DNA from: Arthrospiribacter ruber
Lineage (GTDB): Bacteria; Bacteroidota; Bacteroidia; Cytophagales; Cyclobacteriaceae
Length of the DNA: 64,000 nt
Assembly (NCBI RefSeq): GCF_019343195.1
Contig: NZ_RPHB01000001.1
Coordinates: 186,001-250,000 of the forward strand
Direction of reading: 5' to 3'
The stretch's first letter is position 1. The number at the start of each line of letters is the position of its first letter. Below are positions 9,343 through 17,332 of the stretch, piece after piece. The notes under the pieces are model-generated. The model made no database searches, had not been told where the DNA came from, and saw only the letters and a list, made by a program, of their open reading frames with translations. Made by a program: the position numbers and the translations under genes.

Positions 9343-10689
9343 TCAAGGAATGTGACTTACCAGACTATTGAGGTATATTTCCAGGTTAGTGTAAAAAGAA
9401 TTTTCTGCTACTTTTGCTCCATCTGATGGGTCATTTGGATCTAATCCATTTGATAATTCCCACTCGTCGGGAATTCCATCGCCATCAGAATCCTTAAGAG
9501 CATTTTCTTTTCTGAGTGTTGGCCATCCTCCAACATCAGTTTGGCTATCAATAATCCCATTGTTGCCGTAAGTAGCAGTACCTTCTCTGACTTCATAAGT
9601 AATTCTAGAGTCAATTTGATCTCTGCAATAACTTGCTCCACTAAATTTGAGAACATCTTCATATGCCTCTTCGGCAGTTTTGGTTTGTTCAATTTCAAAT
9701 AAAAATGGTGATGTAGCCCTTGCTTCTCTGATGTTTTCTCCTCTTACAGGTCCTTCCCAATTACCTCCGAGCCAGTTGTTGTTACTTGCGTTATGATCTC
9801 CAAAAATATAATTTCCATCTATATAGAATTTTCCTTTTGGTTCCAAAACTCTTAAAATCCTGTGTTTGTGTTCGTTTTGGGTGGCAGGTCCGAATTTAAA
9901 ATAATTGTTTACAATATTATGATTTCCCTGTTCACCTCCGTGCATAGTGAAATTCACCCAATTGTAAATGACATTATTTCTAAAGTCTACAATTTCTTTG
10001 TTAGGTTGCCTGTGGTACCTAGCCCCATTAAATCTTGGCAACCGCGCAAAATGATGGGCAATGAGGTTATGGTGAAAGCTGGCTTTTTTGCCACCAAATA
10101 TTCCGCCATATCCATGAGGTCCGTCACCATGATAGGAATGGTGGAGCGCTTCAGTGATCATGCACCATTGCATAGTGAAGTTTTCATTGTCGTAAAATGA
10201 GGCTACTTCATCGTTTCCCCAACTAACCGAACAATGATCAATAATAATGTTTTTTTGTTTGGTGCCTGCAAAAGCATCATATTCTCTTTTGCTTAAGTCA
10301 CCTAACCTTATTCTTATGTATCGAATGATTACATTACTCGCTCTGACTAAGACTGGATGGTTTTGGATGGTTATGCCATCACCGGGAGCTGACTGACCTG
10401 CTATGGTGAGGTTACCGTTTGTGATAACAATCCTTCGATCGAGCTCGATATTTCCTGAAACAGAAAAAACAACAGTTCTTCGTCCAGAAGCCTCAAGAGC
10501 TTCTCTTAAACTTCCCTTACCACTGTCATTTAAATTGGAAACAGTAAAAACTTTACCTCCTCTTCCTCCACTAGTATATTTTCCAAAGCCATCAGCGGTA
10601 GGGAATGCTAAAGGCCTTTGGTCTGACTGGCTGAAGATACTCGTAAATGATAATTTCAATAAAATGGCTAAAAAAAAGAATCTTTTCAT
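9343..10689 (-). CDS. Secreted pectate-lyase-like (PL1-type) right-handed beta-helix protein
   Basis: A 448-residue exported protein: signal peptide at 1-20 (KRFFFLAILLKLSFTSIFSQ), then the polysaccharide-lyase PL1 pattern with SNLNDSGKGSLREAL, NLTIAGQSAPGDGITI, the IIDHCSVSWGNDE strand-turn and FHHNLIAHHFARLPRFNG, which contains the R-x-P-R stretch typical of the catalytic arginine region. The C-terminus has DSDGDGIPDEWELSNGLDP, a calcium-binding Asp-rich motif common in Bacteroidota PL1 proteins. It probably cleaves uronic-acid-containing glycan in the periplasm or at the surface, perhaps the polymer made here. It is on the opposite strand to its neighbours and has no visible T9SS C-terminal domain. 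Confidence 0.9.
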   Translation of the reverse strand: MKRFFFLAILLKLSFTSIFSQSDQRPLAFPTADGFGKYTSGGRGGKVFTVSNLNDSGKGSLREALEASGRRTVVFSVSGNIELDRRIVITNGNLTIAGQSAPGDGITIQNHPVLVRASNVIIRYIRIRLGDLSKREYDAFAGTKQKNIIIDHCSVSWGNDEVASFYDNENFTMQWCMITEALHHSYHGDGPHGYGGIFGGKKASFHHNLIAHHFARLPRFNGARYHRQPNKEIVDFRNNVIYNWVNFTMHGGEQGNHNIVNNYFKFGPATQNEHKHRILRVLEPKGKFYIDGNYIFGDHNASNNNWLGGNWEGPVRGENIREARATSPFLFEIEQTKTAEEAYEDVLKFSGASYCRDQIDSRITYEVREGTATYGNNGIIDSQTDVGGWPTLRKENALKDSDGDGIPDEWELSNGLDPNDPSDGAKVAENSFYTNLEIYLNSLVSHIP

Positions 10690-10694
10690 AATTA

Positions 10695-12386
10695 ATGAAT
10701 TTAGATATGGGTAAAAAGATATTGCGCTTTTGTATACTCATTTTTTTTCTATCTGATTTTCATCAAGTATTGGGCCAAGGTATACCCCAGAATCTCCCGA
10801 TATTTAATGAATACTTAAAAAGAGAGCAATTAAAGTCGAATTTTGGAGCCGAGCTATCCTTGGTAAATATGCCTGTTTCATTACATGCATTGAGCAATTT
10901 TATTTCTGAGGAGTACAAAAGTGAGTTTCTTTTTAAAGAAGAAAAAGGTCTCTTTTTTTCTCCATTAGTAAGCAAAGTGGTTCACAATTCCAGAAGACCT
11001 TACGGTTGGGGTATGGGTATGATACAGCCTGGAGTGGGATTTCAGTTGTACCAGAATTTTGGTATAGGTTTTAATTCAAAATGGTTAAGTTTCCAGTTAG
11101 CTCCAGAATTCCTGTTTAATCAGAACAGGTCTTTTGATGGTTTTCCAGATCACTTTAATAATAGGATTACCAGGGAACGTTTTTTTTATTGGAACAATGG
11201 CGATTTTCCTGAGCGATTTGGAACTGGAAGCATAGTAAAGGCATGGTGGGGACAGTCTTCATTGGTAGTAAATATCTGGAAACTGGCGCTTGGAGTATCC
11301 ACCGAAAATATTTGGTGGGGGCCGGGACAGTTTAATTCTCTTTCCTACAGTAACAATGCTCAAGGGTTTCTGCATGCAAAATTGCAGACAAGAGAACCTA
11401 TCAAGACACCGATCGGAAATTTTGAATTTAATATGTTGTCGGGCAGAATTGATGATTCCGGAATATACCCTTCTCAAACTATAAATAGAGACAGGGGTTT
11501 TTTTAGGGAGTTTACAGGAGATTGGAAATATATGAATTCACTATTGTTCTCATACAATCCTAAATGGATTAAAGGGTTTCATTTAGGATTTGTAAGGACC
11601 AATCAGCAATATAGCCAGTTTATGGACGGGACTTTAGGGGATATTTTTCCAGTTTTTAACCCAATACAGAAAGTAAATTTTGGCTTTGACAGAGATGAAG
11701 AGGGCAGGGATCAACAAATAATTTTATTTGGCCGGTTTTTGGTTCAGCAGGCACAAGCTGAATTTTATTTCGAATATGGGAGAAGAGATCATGCATTTAA
11801 TTGGCGAGAAGCGATTCTCAATCCAGAACATGCAAGAGCATTCTTAATTGGGTTCAATAAGCTGCTTGACCTTCCAAGTTCGAAATATGATTTTCAGTTG
11901 AGAGGAGAAATAGTTCACCAACAGGAATCTGTCAATAGATATATCAGGTATCCGGGATTAAGAGGAAATCAAACTTGGCATACTCATGGAAGAGCAAGGG
12001 GATTTACAAATTTAGGGCAGCCATTAGGAGTTGGAATTGGCGTTGGATCAAATTCGCAGACACTTGAACTAGCCCTAGTTGATGAAATACAAAAAAAAGG
12101 CATTGTTATTGAGAGGCTGGCAAATCACCAAGACTTTTTTTACAGAGCATTTGGTCAGCAAGAAGTGATCAAACCCTGGATTGATTTAAGTCTTGGAGTT
12201 CTGTGGGACCATCAATGGAAAAGCTTAATTATGAGTTCTAAGGTACAATTTATCCATGCAAATAATTATCAATGGCAATTGAATGACAATCGTCAAGAGT
12301 CTTTTTCAAAAGGATTGAATTTGTTTTCGGTGTATTCTCAGGTTCATTTGATTTATTTCTTAAGAAAAAAGAAGGAAAATAATTAA
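10695..12386 (+). CDS. Capsule assembly Wzi-family outer-membrane protein
   Basis: A 563-residue exported protein with a signal peptide (GKKILRFCILIFFLSDFHQVLG) and many alternating aromatic/polar strands ending in ...VHLIYFLRKKKENN, as in an outer-membrane beta-barrel. GWGMGMIQPGVGFQLYQNFG, LALGVSTENIWWGPGQFNSL and FQLRGEIVHQQESV match the Caps_assemb_Wzi family, whose Escherichia coli K30 member is an outer-membrane lectin that holds capsule at the surface. The ATG at 10695 leaves five bases to the divergent lyase start. The ATG at 10707 (MGKKIL) gives a more usual signal peptide and is equally possible. It is followed directly by a GT2 gene. Confidence 0.88.
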   Translation: MNLDMGKKILRFCILIFFLSDFHQVLGQGIPQNLPIFNEYLKREQLKSNFGAELSLVNMPVSLHALSNFISEEYKSEFLFKEEKGLFFSPLVSKVVHNSRRPYGWGMGMIQPGVGFQLYQNFGIGFNSKWLSFQLAPEFLFNQNRSFDGFPDHFNNRITRERFFYWNNGDFPERFGTGSIVKAWWGQSSLVVNIWKLALGVSTENIWWGPGQFNSLSYSNNAQGFLHAKLQTREPIKTPIGNFEFNMLSGRIDDSGIYPSQTINRDRGFFREFTGDWKYMNSLLFSYNPKWIKGFHLGFVRTNQQYSQFMDGTLGDIFPVFNPIQKVNFGFDRDEEGRDQQIILFGRFLVQQAQAEFYFEYGRRDHAFNWREAILNPEHARAFLIGFNKLLDLPSSKYDFQLRGEIVHQQESVNRYIRYPGLRGNQTWHTHGRARGFTNLGQPLGVGIGVGSNSQTLELALVDEIQKKGIVIERLANHQDFFYRAFGQQEVIKPWIDLSLGVLWDHQWKSLIMSSKVQFIHANNYQWQLNDNRQESFSKGLNLFSVYSQVHLIYFLRKKKENN

Positions 12387-12479
12387 ATGACATGTAGCAT
12401 ATTTCTTGCTACAATCGTTTCGACTTCAGAGCAATGTTGTAAATTTGTATTAAATCATCCAATATCAAAGATTTCGAGA

Positions 12480-13289
12480 ATGGATAAATTTTCATGTTTA
12501 ATGTCTTTTTATAAGAAAGACAATCCCAAGTATTTTGAAGATGCACTTGAAAGCCTACATAAACAAACCCTAAAAGCATCTGAAATTGTTTTGATACAGG
12601 ACGGGGAAATTTCAGGGGAACTTGAGTCAATAGTGATCAAATGGGAAAAGGTACTTCCAATAAGGAGAATTATTAATGAGGAGAATCTTGGATTGGGATA
12701 TTCTTTAAAATTGGGATTAGAAGCGTGTTCTGAAAAGATAGTCGCAAGAATGGATGCCGACGATATTGCACATCCCAAGAGATTCGAAATGCAGCTTAAT
12801 TATCTCAAAAACAACCCACAGATTTCTGTGGTAGGAAGTTGGATAGCTGAGTTTTCCGCTGAACTGGATAATATCAATACATATAGAACCCTTCCATCTG
12901 AACCCGAAGTTTTGTATAAGTTTGCAAAAAAAAGGTGTCCGCTTAATCATCCTACGGTGATGTACAGAAAGGAAGATGTATTATTTGTCGGCAGTTATGA
13001 TAATTTCAGGTTCCAACAGGATTATCACCTTTGGGGCAGGTTATTAAACTCAGGATTTAAAATTGCAAATATTCCAACGGTTCTATTATTCATGAGAGCT
13101 AACAATGAATTGTTTGGAAGAAGAGGAGGTTTGGAGTATTTTAAAAATGAAGTTGCTGTACAGAAGGATTTTCTTAAAATCGGGTTTATTTCAGAGGTTG
13201 AATATTTAAGAAATTATTTTATTAGAGGTACAGTCAGAGTTATGCCTATTATTTTGAGGAAATATTTTTATCAGCATGTTCTCAGGTAA
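12480..13289 (+). CDS. GT2 family glycosyltransferase
   Basis: A 269-residue GT-A transferase. The frame is open from 12387, but the first 31 codons do not resemble the family; the ATG at 12480 gives MDKFSCLMSFYKKDNPKYFE, the usual start for this subgroup. EIVLIQDGEISGE carries the nucleotide-binding acid, and VARMDADDIAHPKRFEMQL near residue 90 holds the metal-binding D-x-D and the family-typical HPxRF. The later QQDYHLWGRLL is the acceptor-side acid region. It is the last gene before a terminator-like hairpin and so probably shares a transcript with the Wzi-like gene. Sugar unknown. Confidence 0.9.
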   Translation: MDKFSCLMSFYKKDNPKYFEDALESLHKQTLKASEIVLIQDGEISGELESIVIKWEKVLPIRRIINEENLGLGYSLKLGLEACSEKIVARMDADDIAHPKRFEMQLNYLKNNPQISVVGSWIAEFSAELDNINTYRTLPSEPEVLYKFAKKRCPLNHPTVMYRKEDVLFVGSYDNFRFQQDYHLWGRLLNSGFKIANIPTVLLFMRANNELFGRRGGLEYFKNEVAVQKDFLKIGFISEVEYLRNYFIRGTVRVMPIILRKYFYQHVLR

Positions 13290-13341
13290 AATGATTCTCT
13301 TTTCTTAATATTGGCATCTAATAATCATAATATGATTTTTG

Positions 13342-13365
13342 CTCTAAGAATTAGAGTTTTTTTTT
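13342..13365 (+). terminator. Rho-independent terminator
   Basis: A six-base inverted repeat CTCTAA / TTAGAG (13342-13347 and 13351-13356) with a three-base loop, followed at once by nine T (13357-13365). A second small palindrome, AATCAT-AAT-ATGATT, lies just upstream. It falls between the GT2 gene and ugd and probably separates their transcripts. Confidence 0.7.
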
Positions 13366-13386
13366 GGAATAAATTCAAATGATAAA

Positions 13387-14787
13387 ATGAAAGTATCTAA
13401 AATTTGCTGCATTGGTGCAGGTTATGTAGGTGGTCCTACTATGGCAGTCATAGCGCAGAAGTGTCCCGAAATTACAGTTACCGTAGTAGATATCAATCAG
13501 GCCAGGATAGACGCCTGGAATGGTGAAGATCTGGATAAACTTCCAGTTTATGAACCAGGTCTGGATAGAGTTGTGGCAGAAGCTAGAGGAAGAAATCTGT
13601 TTTTTTCAACAGATGTTAACAAGGCAATCAAAGATGCTGAAATGATATTTATTTCTGTTAATACCCCTACCAAAACCTATGGAGAAGGGAAAGGGATGGC
13701 AGCAGATTTGAAATGGGTAGAACTCTGTGCCAGGCAGATCGCGGCAGCTTCTGAAAAGAATAAAATCGTAGTGGAAAAATCAACACTGCCTGTAAGGACT
13801 GCTCAAGCAGTGAAGGATATTCTGGACAATACCGGCAATGGTTTAAAGTTCCAAATACTCTCTAATCCTGAATTTTTGGCCGAAGGAACTGCTGTGGAAG
13901 ATCTCCTGGATCCGGACAGGGTATTGATAGGCGGAGATGATACTCCTGAAGGGAGAGAGGCCATTAATGCCTTAGTAGAAATTTATGCTTCATGGGTACC
14001 TAAGGATAGAATTTTGACTACTAATGTATGGTCATCAGAATTGTCAAAATTGACTGCCAATGCTTTCTTGGCACAGAGGGTATCTTCTATCAATGCTATT
14101 TCTGAATTATGTGAAGTGACAGAAGCCGATGTGTCAGAGGTGGCAAGGGCTATCGGTGCTGATAGCAGGATAGGTTCCAAATTTCTGAAAGCATCAGTTG
14201 GATTCGGCGGATCTTGTTTCCAAAAAGATATACTCAATATGGTGTATATCAGCAGAAGTTATGGTTTGCATGAAGTGGCTGATTACTGGGAACAGGTAAT
14301 CAAGATGAATGACCATCAAAAAGCAAGGTTTGCCAAAAATATCATTAGGTCATTGTATAACACTGTTAATGGAAAGAAAATAACCTTTCTAGGTTGGGCT
14401 TTCAAAAAAGATACCAATGATACAAGAGAATCCGCTGCCATTTATGTAGCAGACCATTTATTGAATGAGCAGGCCCAGATTTGTGTTTATGATCCAAAAG
14501 TAAGTGCAGAGAAAATTTATTCGGATTTAGATTATCTGAATACAAGGTCTTCGGAGGAGAATAGAAAGTACGTTACGGTTGTAAATGATCCATACGAAGC
14601 TTGTTTGGATTCACATGCCATAGCATTATTGACCGAATGGGATGAATTTGTTTCTTACGATTGGTCTAAAATATACAATGCAATGCTACAGCCCGCACAG
14701 CTTTTTGACGGCAGGAATATACTACCACATCAGGAACTCAAAAAACTTGGGTTTAGAGTAAGTGCCATAGGAAAAGCGAATATTTAA
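13387..14787 (+). CDS. ugd: UDP-glucose 6-dehydrogenase
   Basis: A 466-residue cytoplasmic enzyme oxidising UDP-glucose to UDP-glucuronate with two NAD+. The NAD site is [15 protein letters not shown] at residues 7-21; [29 protein letters not shown] and [20 protein letters not shown] follow in the order known for the family, and [10 protein letters not shown] puts the catalytic cysteine at residue 277, next to the position known for the animal enzyme (276). Its length and the [11 protein letters not shown] block place it with the longer, eukaryote-like UGDHs. It supplies uronic acid for the glycan, which fits the lyase-like protein nearby and the amidotransferases downstream. Confidence 0.97.
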   Translation: MKVSKICCIGAGYVGGPTMAVIAQKCPEITVTVVDINQARIDAWNGEDLDKLPVYEPGLDRVVAEARGRNLFFSTDVNKAIKDAEMIFISVNTPTKTYGEGKGMAADLKWVELCARQIAAASEKNKIVVEKSTLPVRTAQAVKDILDNTGNGLKFQILSNPEFLAEGTAVEDLLDPDRVLIGGDDTPEGREAINALVEIYASWVPKDRILTTNVWSSELSKLTANAFLAQRVSSINAISELCEVTEADVSEVARAIGADSRIGSKFLKASVGFGGSCFQKDILNMVYISRSYGLHEVADYWEQVIKMNDHQKARFAKNIIRSLYNTVNGKKITFLGWAFKKDTNDTRESAAIYVADHLLNEQAQICVYDPKVSAEKIYSDLDYLNTRSSEENRKYVTVVNDPYEACLDSHAIALLTEWDEFVSYDWSKIYNAMLQPAQLFDGRNILPHQELKKLGFRVSAIGKANI

Positions 14788-14958
14788 TATAAATGTCCGC
14801 AATTAAACCACTAGTCAATCAATTAAGGGACACAGATCAAAAAGACCCTGCGACTTCGGGACAAGATATGCATGGATTTTAGCTTGAATTCAAAGGCTTG
14901 CTAAATTAAAATGATTCTACTGGAATAAATGCGGATGATCTTGTATTTAACTACTCAT

Positions 14959-14981
14959 GAACCCTGAATTAATATGGGTTC
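14959..14981 (+). other. Small hairpin upstream of rmlA
   Basis: An inverted repeat GAACCC (14959-14964) / GGGTTC (14976-14981) with an 11-base loop, in the 245-base space between ugd and the GTG start of rmlA. No clean T tract follows directly, so it could be a weak terminator or a leader structure. No other clear signal was seen in this gap. Confidence 0.35.
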
Positions 14982-15032
14982 TGTCTTATATTTAGATTTT
15001 TGAGGTTTGAGATTTTCAAAATTAAACTTAAA

Positions 15033-15905
15033 GTGAAAGGAATAATATTAGCTGGAGGTTCAGGAACGAGGTTATACCCGATCACCAAAGGAGTATCTAA
15101 ACAACTTTTGGCGATTTATGACAAGCCCATGATCTATTATCCTATGAGTGTGCTAATGCTGGCAGGTATAAGGGATATCTTAATAATCAGTACCCCGGAA
15201 GATTTGCCAAATTTCAAGAATCTTTTTGGAGATGGGAAGGATTTGGGGATCAGTTTGTCTTATAAAGAACAACCAAGTCCAGATGGTCTTGCGCAGGCAT
15301 TTATAATAGGAGAAGAATTTATTGGAAGTGATAACGTTTGTTTGGTATTAGGGGATAATATTTTCTATGGTCATGGATTCACTCAATTATTGAAAAATGC
15401 CGTAGAAACTGTCCAAAAAGATGGAAAAGCTACTGTATTTGGCTATTATGTCCAAGATCCTCAAAGGTATGGAGTTGTTGATTTTGATAAAAACGGAAAC
15501 GCTCTCTCAATAGAAGAGAAACCAGAAGACCCTAAGAGTAACTATGCTGTTGTTGGGTTATATTTTTATCCTAATTCCGTGATCAAAATCGCTAAATCTA
15601 TCAAACCAAGCAAAAGAGGAGAGCTGGAAATCACCTCTGTCAATCAAGATTACCTTTACAAGGGGAATTTGAAAGTTGAACTTATGGGTAGGGGATATGC
15701 ATGGTTGGATACAGGTACCCACGAATCAATGCTCGAAGCTTCGAATTTTATCCAAACCATAGAGAAAAGGCAGGGCTTAAAGGTAGCTTGCTTGGAAGAG
15801 ATTGCTTATGATATGGGATACATCTCAGCTGAACAATTAAAGGGATTGGCTGAGCCTTTATTGAAAACGGAGTATGGTCAGTACCTCAAAAAGAAAATTA
15901 AATAA
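15033..15905 (+). CDS. rmlA: Glucose-1-phosphate thymidylyltransferase
   Basis: A 290-residue nucleotidyltransferase forming dTDP-glucose from dTTP and glucose 1-phosphate. The N-terminal [20 protein letters not shown] is the nucleotide-binding signature, followed by [38 protein letters not shown] and the [17 protein letters not shown] sugar-binding block. The open frame reaches back to a TTG at 15000, but the GTG at 15033 gives the canonical MKGIILAGG start and the normal family length. No rmlB, rmlC or rmlD is in the window, so the rest of a dTDP-sugar pathway must lie elsewhere. Separated from ugd by 245 bases and from the next gene by a long gap. Confidence 0.95.
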   Translation: MKGIILAGGSGTRLYPITKGVSKQLLAIYDKPMIYYPMSVLMLAGIRDILIISTPEDLPNFKNLFGDGKDLGISLSYKEQPSPDGLAQAFIIGEEFIGSDNVCLVLGDNIFYGHGFTQLLKNAVETVQKDGKATVFGYYVQDPQRYGVVDFDKNGNALSIEEKPEDPKSNYAVVGLYFYPNSVIKIAKSIKPSKRGELEITSVNQDYLYKGNLKVELMGRGYAWLDTGTHESMLEASNFIQTIEKRQGLKVACLEEIAYDMGYISAEQLKGLAEPLLKTEYGQYLKKKIK

Positions 15906-16493
15906 AAAGTAGTCTTTTGATATCCTGTGTTTCTGTTTATGCGGTCATTTAATTGGCGAATTGAAGAAATTATTTTGTTGGCCTCATTAATTGAAGTAAT
16001 TTTCCAATTGGATTTAATTTGAATGATTAATTTCTATTGTTAATTCAACCCCTATATTCTTCTTAATATCCACAACTTTAATTACGCTGAAAAGCGATTG
16101 GGAATTTTTTGTCTTTTAAATCGTTGAACAAGCTAAGTTATCCAAATGGGACTGAAAGGGCGAAGCTCTCAGAATCTTTTAGCAGTTGTTTCACTTGCAG
16201 GGATTAAAGGTTAATATTTTCTTTAAAAAATTTTAATAGAAAGATTTTATTTAAAACCAGAGTATAAAGAAAGAAAATTTACATTAGGATCCGAATAAAG
16301 TTAATGTTTTTATTTTGAAAGTATTTGATTAGTTTCTAGGGTTCTTAAAGAGTTAATTATAAATATGGATTCTTTCAAAAAAATCTGCCTAATTAAATTA
16401 CTTGATACTAAAATGCTATTAATTTTCATTGGAAAAAAAATACATATATTTGAAGAGTTTAATATCATAGTTGTGTGATTCATAATTGAGAAA
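15906..16493. other. 588-base non-coding region upstream of the export operon
   Basis: No convincing gene in either strand; the only reverse frame here (16310-16579) overlaps the start of the export gene and has no recognisable features. The stretch is very AT-rich. It holds one small GNRA-type hairpin (CGCT-GAAA-AGCG near 16084) and a promoter-like element close to its right end. Its size is unusual for this densely packed window and suggests a long regulatory upstream region for the wza-wzc operon. Confidence 0.6.
16429..16452 (+). promoter_or_regulatory. Candidate Bacteroidota-type promoter for the Wza/Wzc operon
   Basis: TATATTTG at 16445-16452 is an exact match to the TAnnTTTG -7 element of Bacteroidota housekeeping promoters. 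A TTG at 16429-16431 lies upstream, but the 13-base spacing is shorter than the usual 17-23, so the -33 element is weak. Transcription would start near 16459, giving a leader of about 35 bases to the ATG at 16494. Confidence 0.55.
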
Positions 16494-17327
16494 ATGACAA
16501 GGAAAAAAAATAAAGCTTTATTCTTTAACTTATTGATAGTCATTTCAATAAGTTCATGTATTTCCAATAAAAGGATCATGTATATGCAAGATTTTGGTGA
16601 TGAATCTGATCCAATGGTCTACACAGGTGAGAAAATCAGGTATCAATTTGATGAATATTTATTGCAGTCTTATGATATAATTGAGATAAATATTAAAACC
16701 ACTAGTCCTGAACTTAATGAACTTTTTGCAGTGGTAACTGGCGGTGATGGCAATAATAATATGGGAATGATGGGAGGAGGTCAAGGAGGAGGTGATATCT
16801 TTTTCATGAATGGTTATACACTTGATGATGAAGGAAAAGTCGAATTACCCATAATAGGAGAGCTTAGCCTTGTAGGATATACAACCAAACAAGCCAAGAA
16901 GCTGATAGAAGAAGAAGTAAAAAAATATGTAAATGAAGATGAGTTTTTCGTTCGAGTTAGGCTTGGTGGAATCAGGTTCAGTGCTTTGGGTGAGTTTAAT
17001 GTTCCAGGAAAGTTAACTGTATTACAAAACAGAGTTACTATTTTTGAAGCCATTGCTGCTGCAGGGGATATGAATATTATAGCTAAGAGAAATGAGCTTG
17101 TTTTGGTAAGGCAATATCCTGATGGGTCGCAAATCCATAGAATAAACTTAAACGATAAAAATATATTAGGTTCTGAGTATTATTTTATCAGACCCAATGA
17201 TGTACTTTATGCAGAGCCATTAAGAGTAAGAGAAGTTGGTACTGCCACCAACTTTATACAAACCCTTACTTTAATTACCTCCACTATTACAGCTATTGCA
17301 ATTACTGCGACACTTGTTAGAAATTAA
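16494..17327 (+). CDS. Wza-like polysaccharide export lipoprotein
   Basis: A 277-residue lipoprotein: signal sequence with lipobox ISSC, so Cys22 would be lipidated. The polysaccharide-export domain covers about residues 55-150 (SYDIIEINIKTTSPELNELF ... GYTLDDEGKVELPIIGEL), interrupted by a Gly/Met/Asn-rich insert at about 81-102. An SLBB-type domain follows (RFSALGEFNVPGKLTV, FEAIAAAGDMN, RPNDVLYAEPLR), and the C-terminus has a hydrophobic segment (FIQTLTLITSTITAIAITAT). Wza-family proteins form the outer-membrane capsule channel and contact Wzc, whose gene is five bases downstream. First gene of the 16.5-50.1 kb run. Confidence 0.92.
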   Translation: MTRKKNKALFFNLLIVISISSCISNKRIMYMQDFGDESDPMVYTGEKIRYQFDEYLLQSYDIIEINIKTTSPELNELFAVVTGGDGNNNMGMMGGGQGGGDIFFMNGYTLDDEGKVELPIIGELSLVGYTTKQAKKLIEEEVKKYVNEDEFFVRVRLGGIRFSALGEFNVPGKLTVLQNRVTIFEAIAAAGDMNIIAKRNELVLVRQYPDGSQIHRINLNDKNILGSEYYFIRPNDVLYAEPLRVREVGTATNFIQTLTLITSTITAIAITATLVRN

Positions 17328-17332
17328 TTTAT

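Noticed and set aside
9862-10200. 112-codon forward frame inside the lyase-like gene
   Set aside because: Antisense to the conserved PL1 core (HHNLIAHHFARLPRF), which is clearly the coding frame.
12387-12479. N-terminal extension of the GT2 protein
   Set aside because: The 31 extra residues do not match the family, whose start fits the ATG at 12480.
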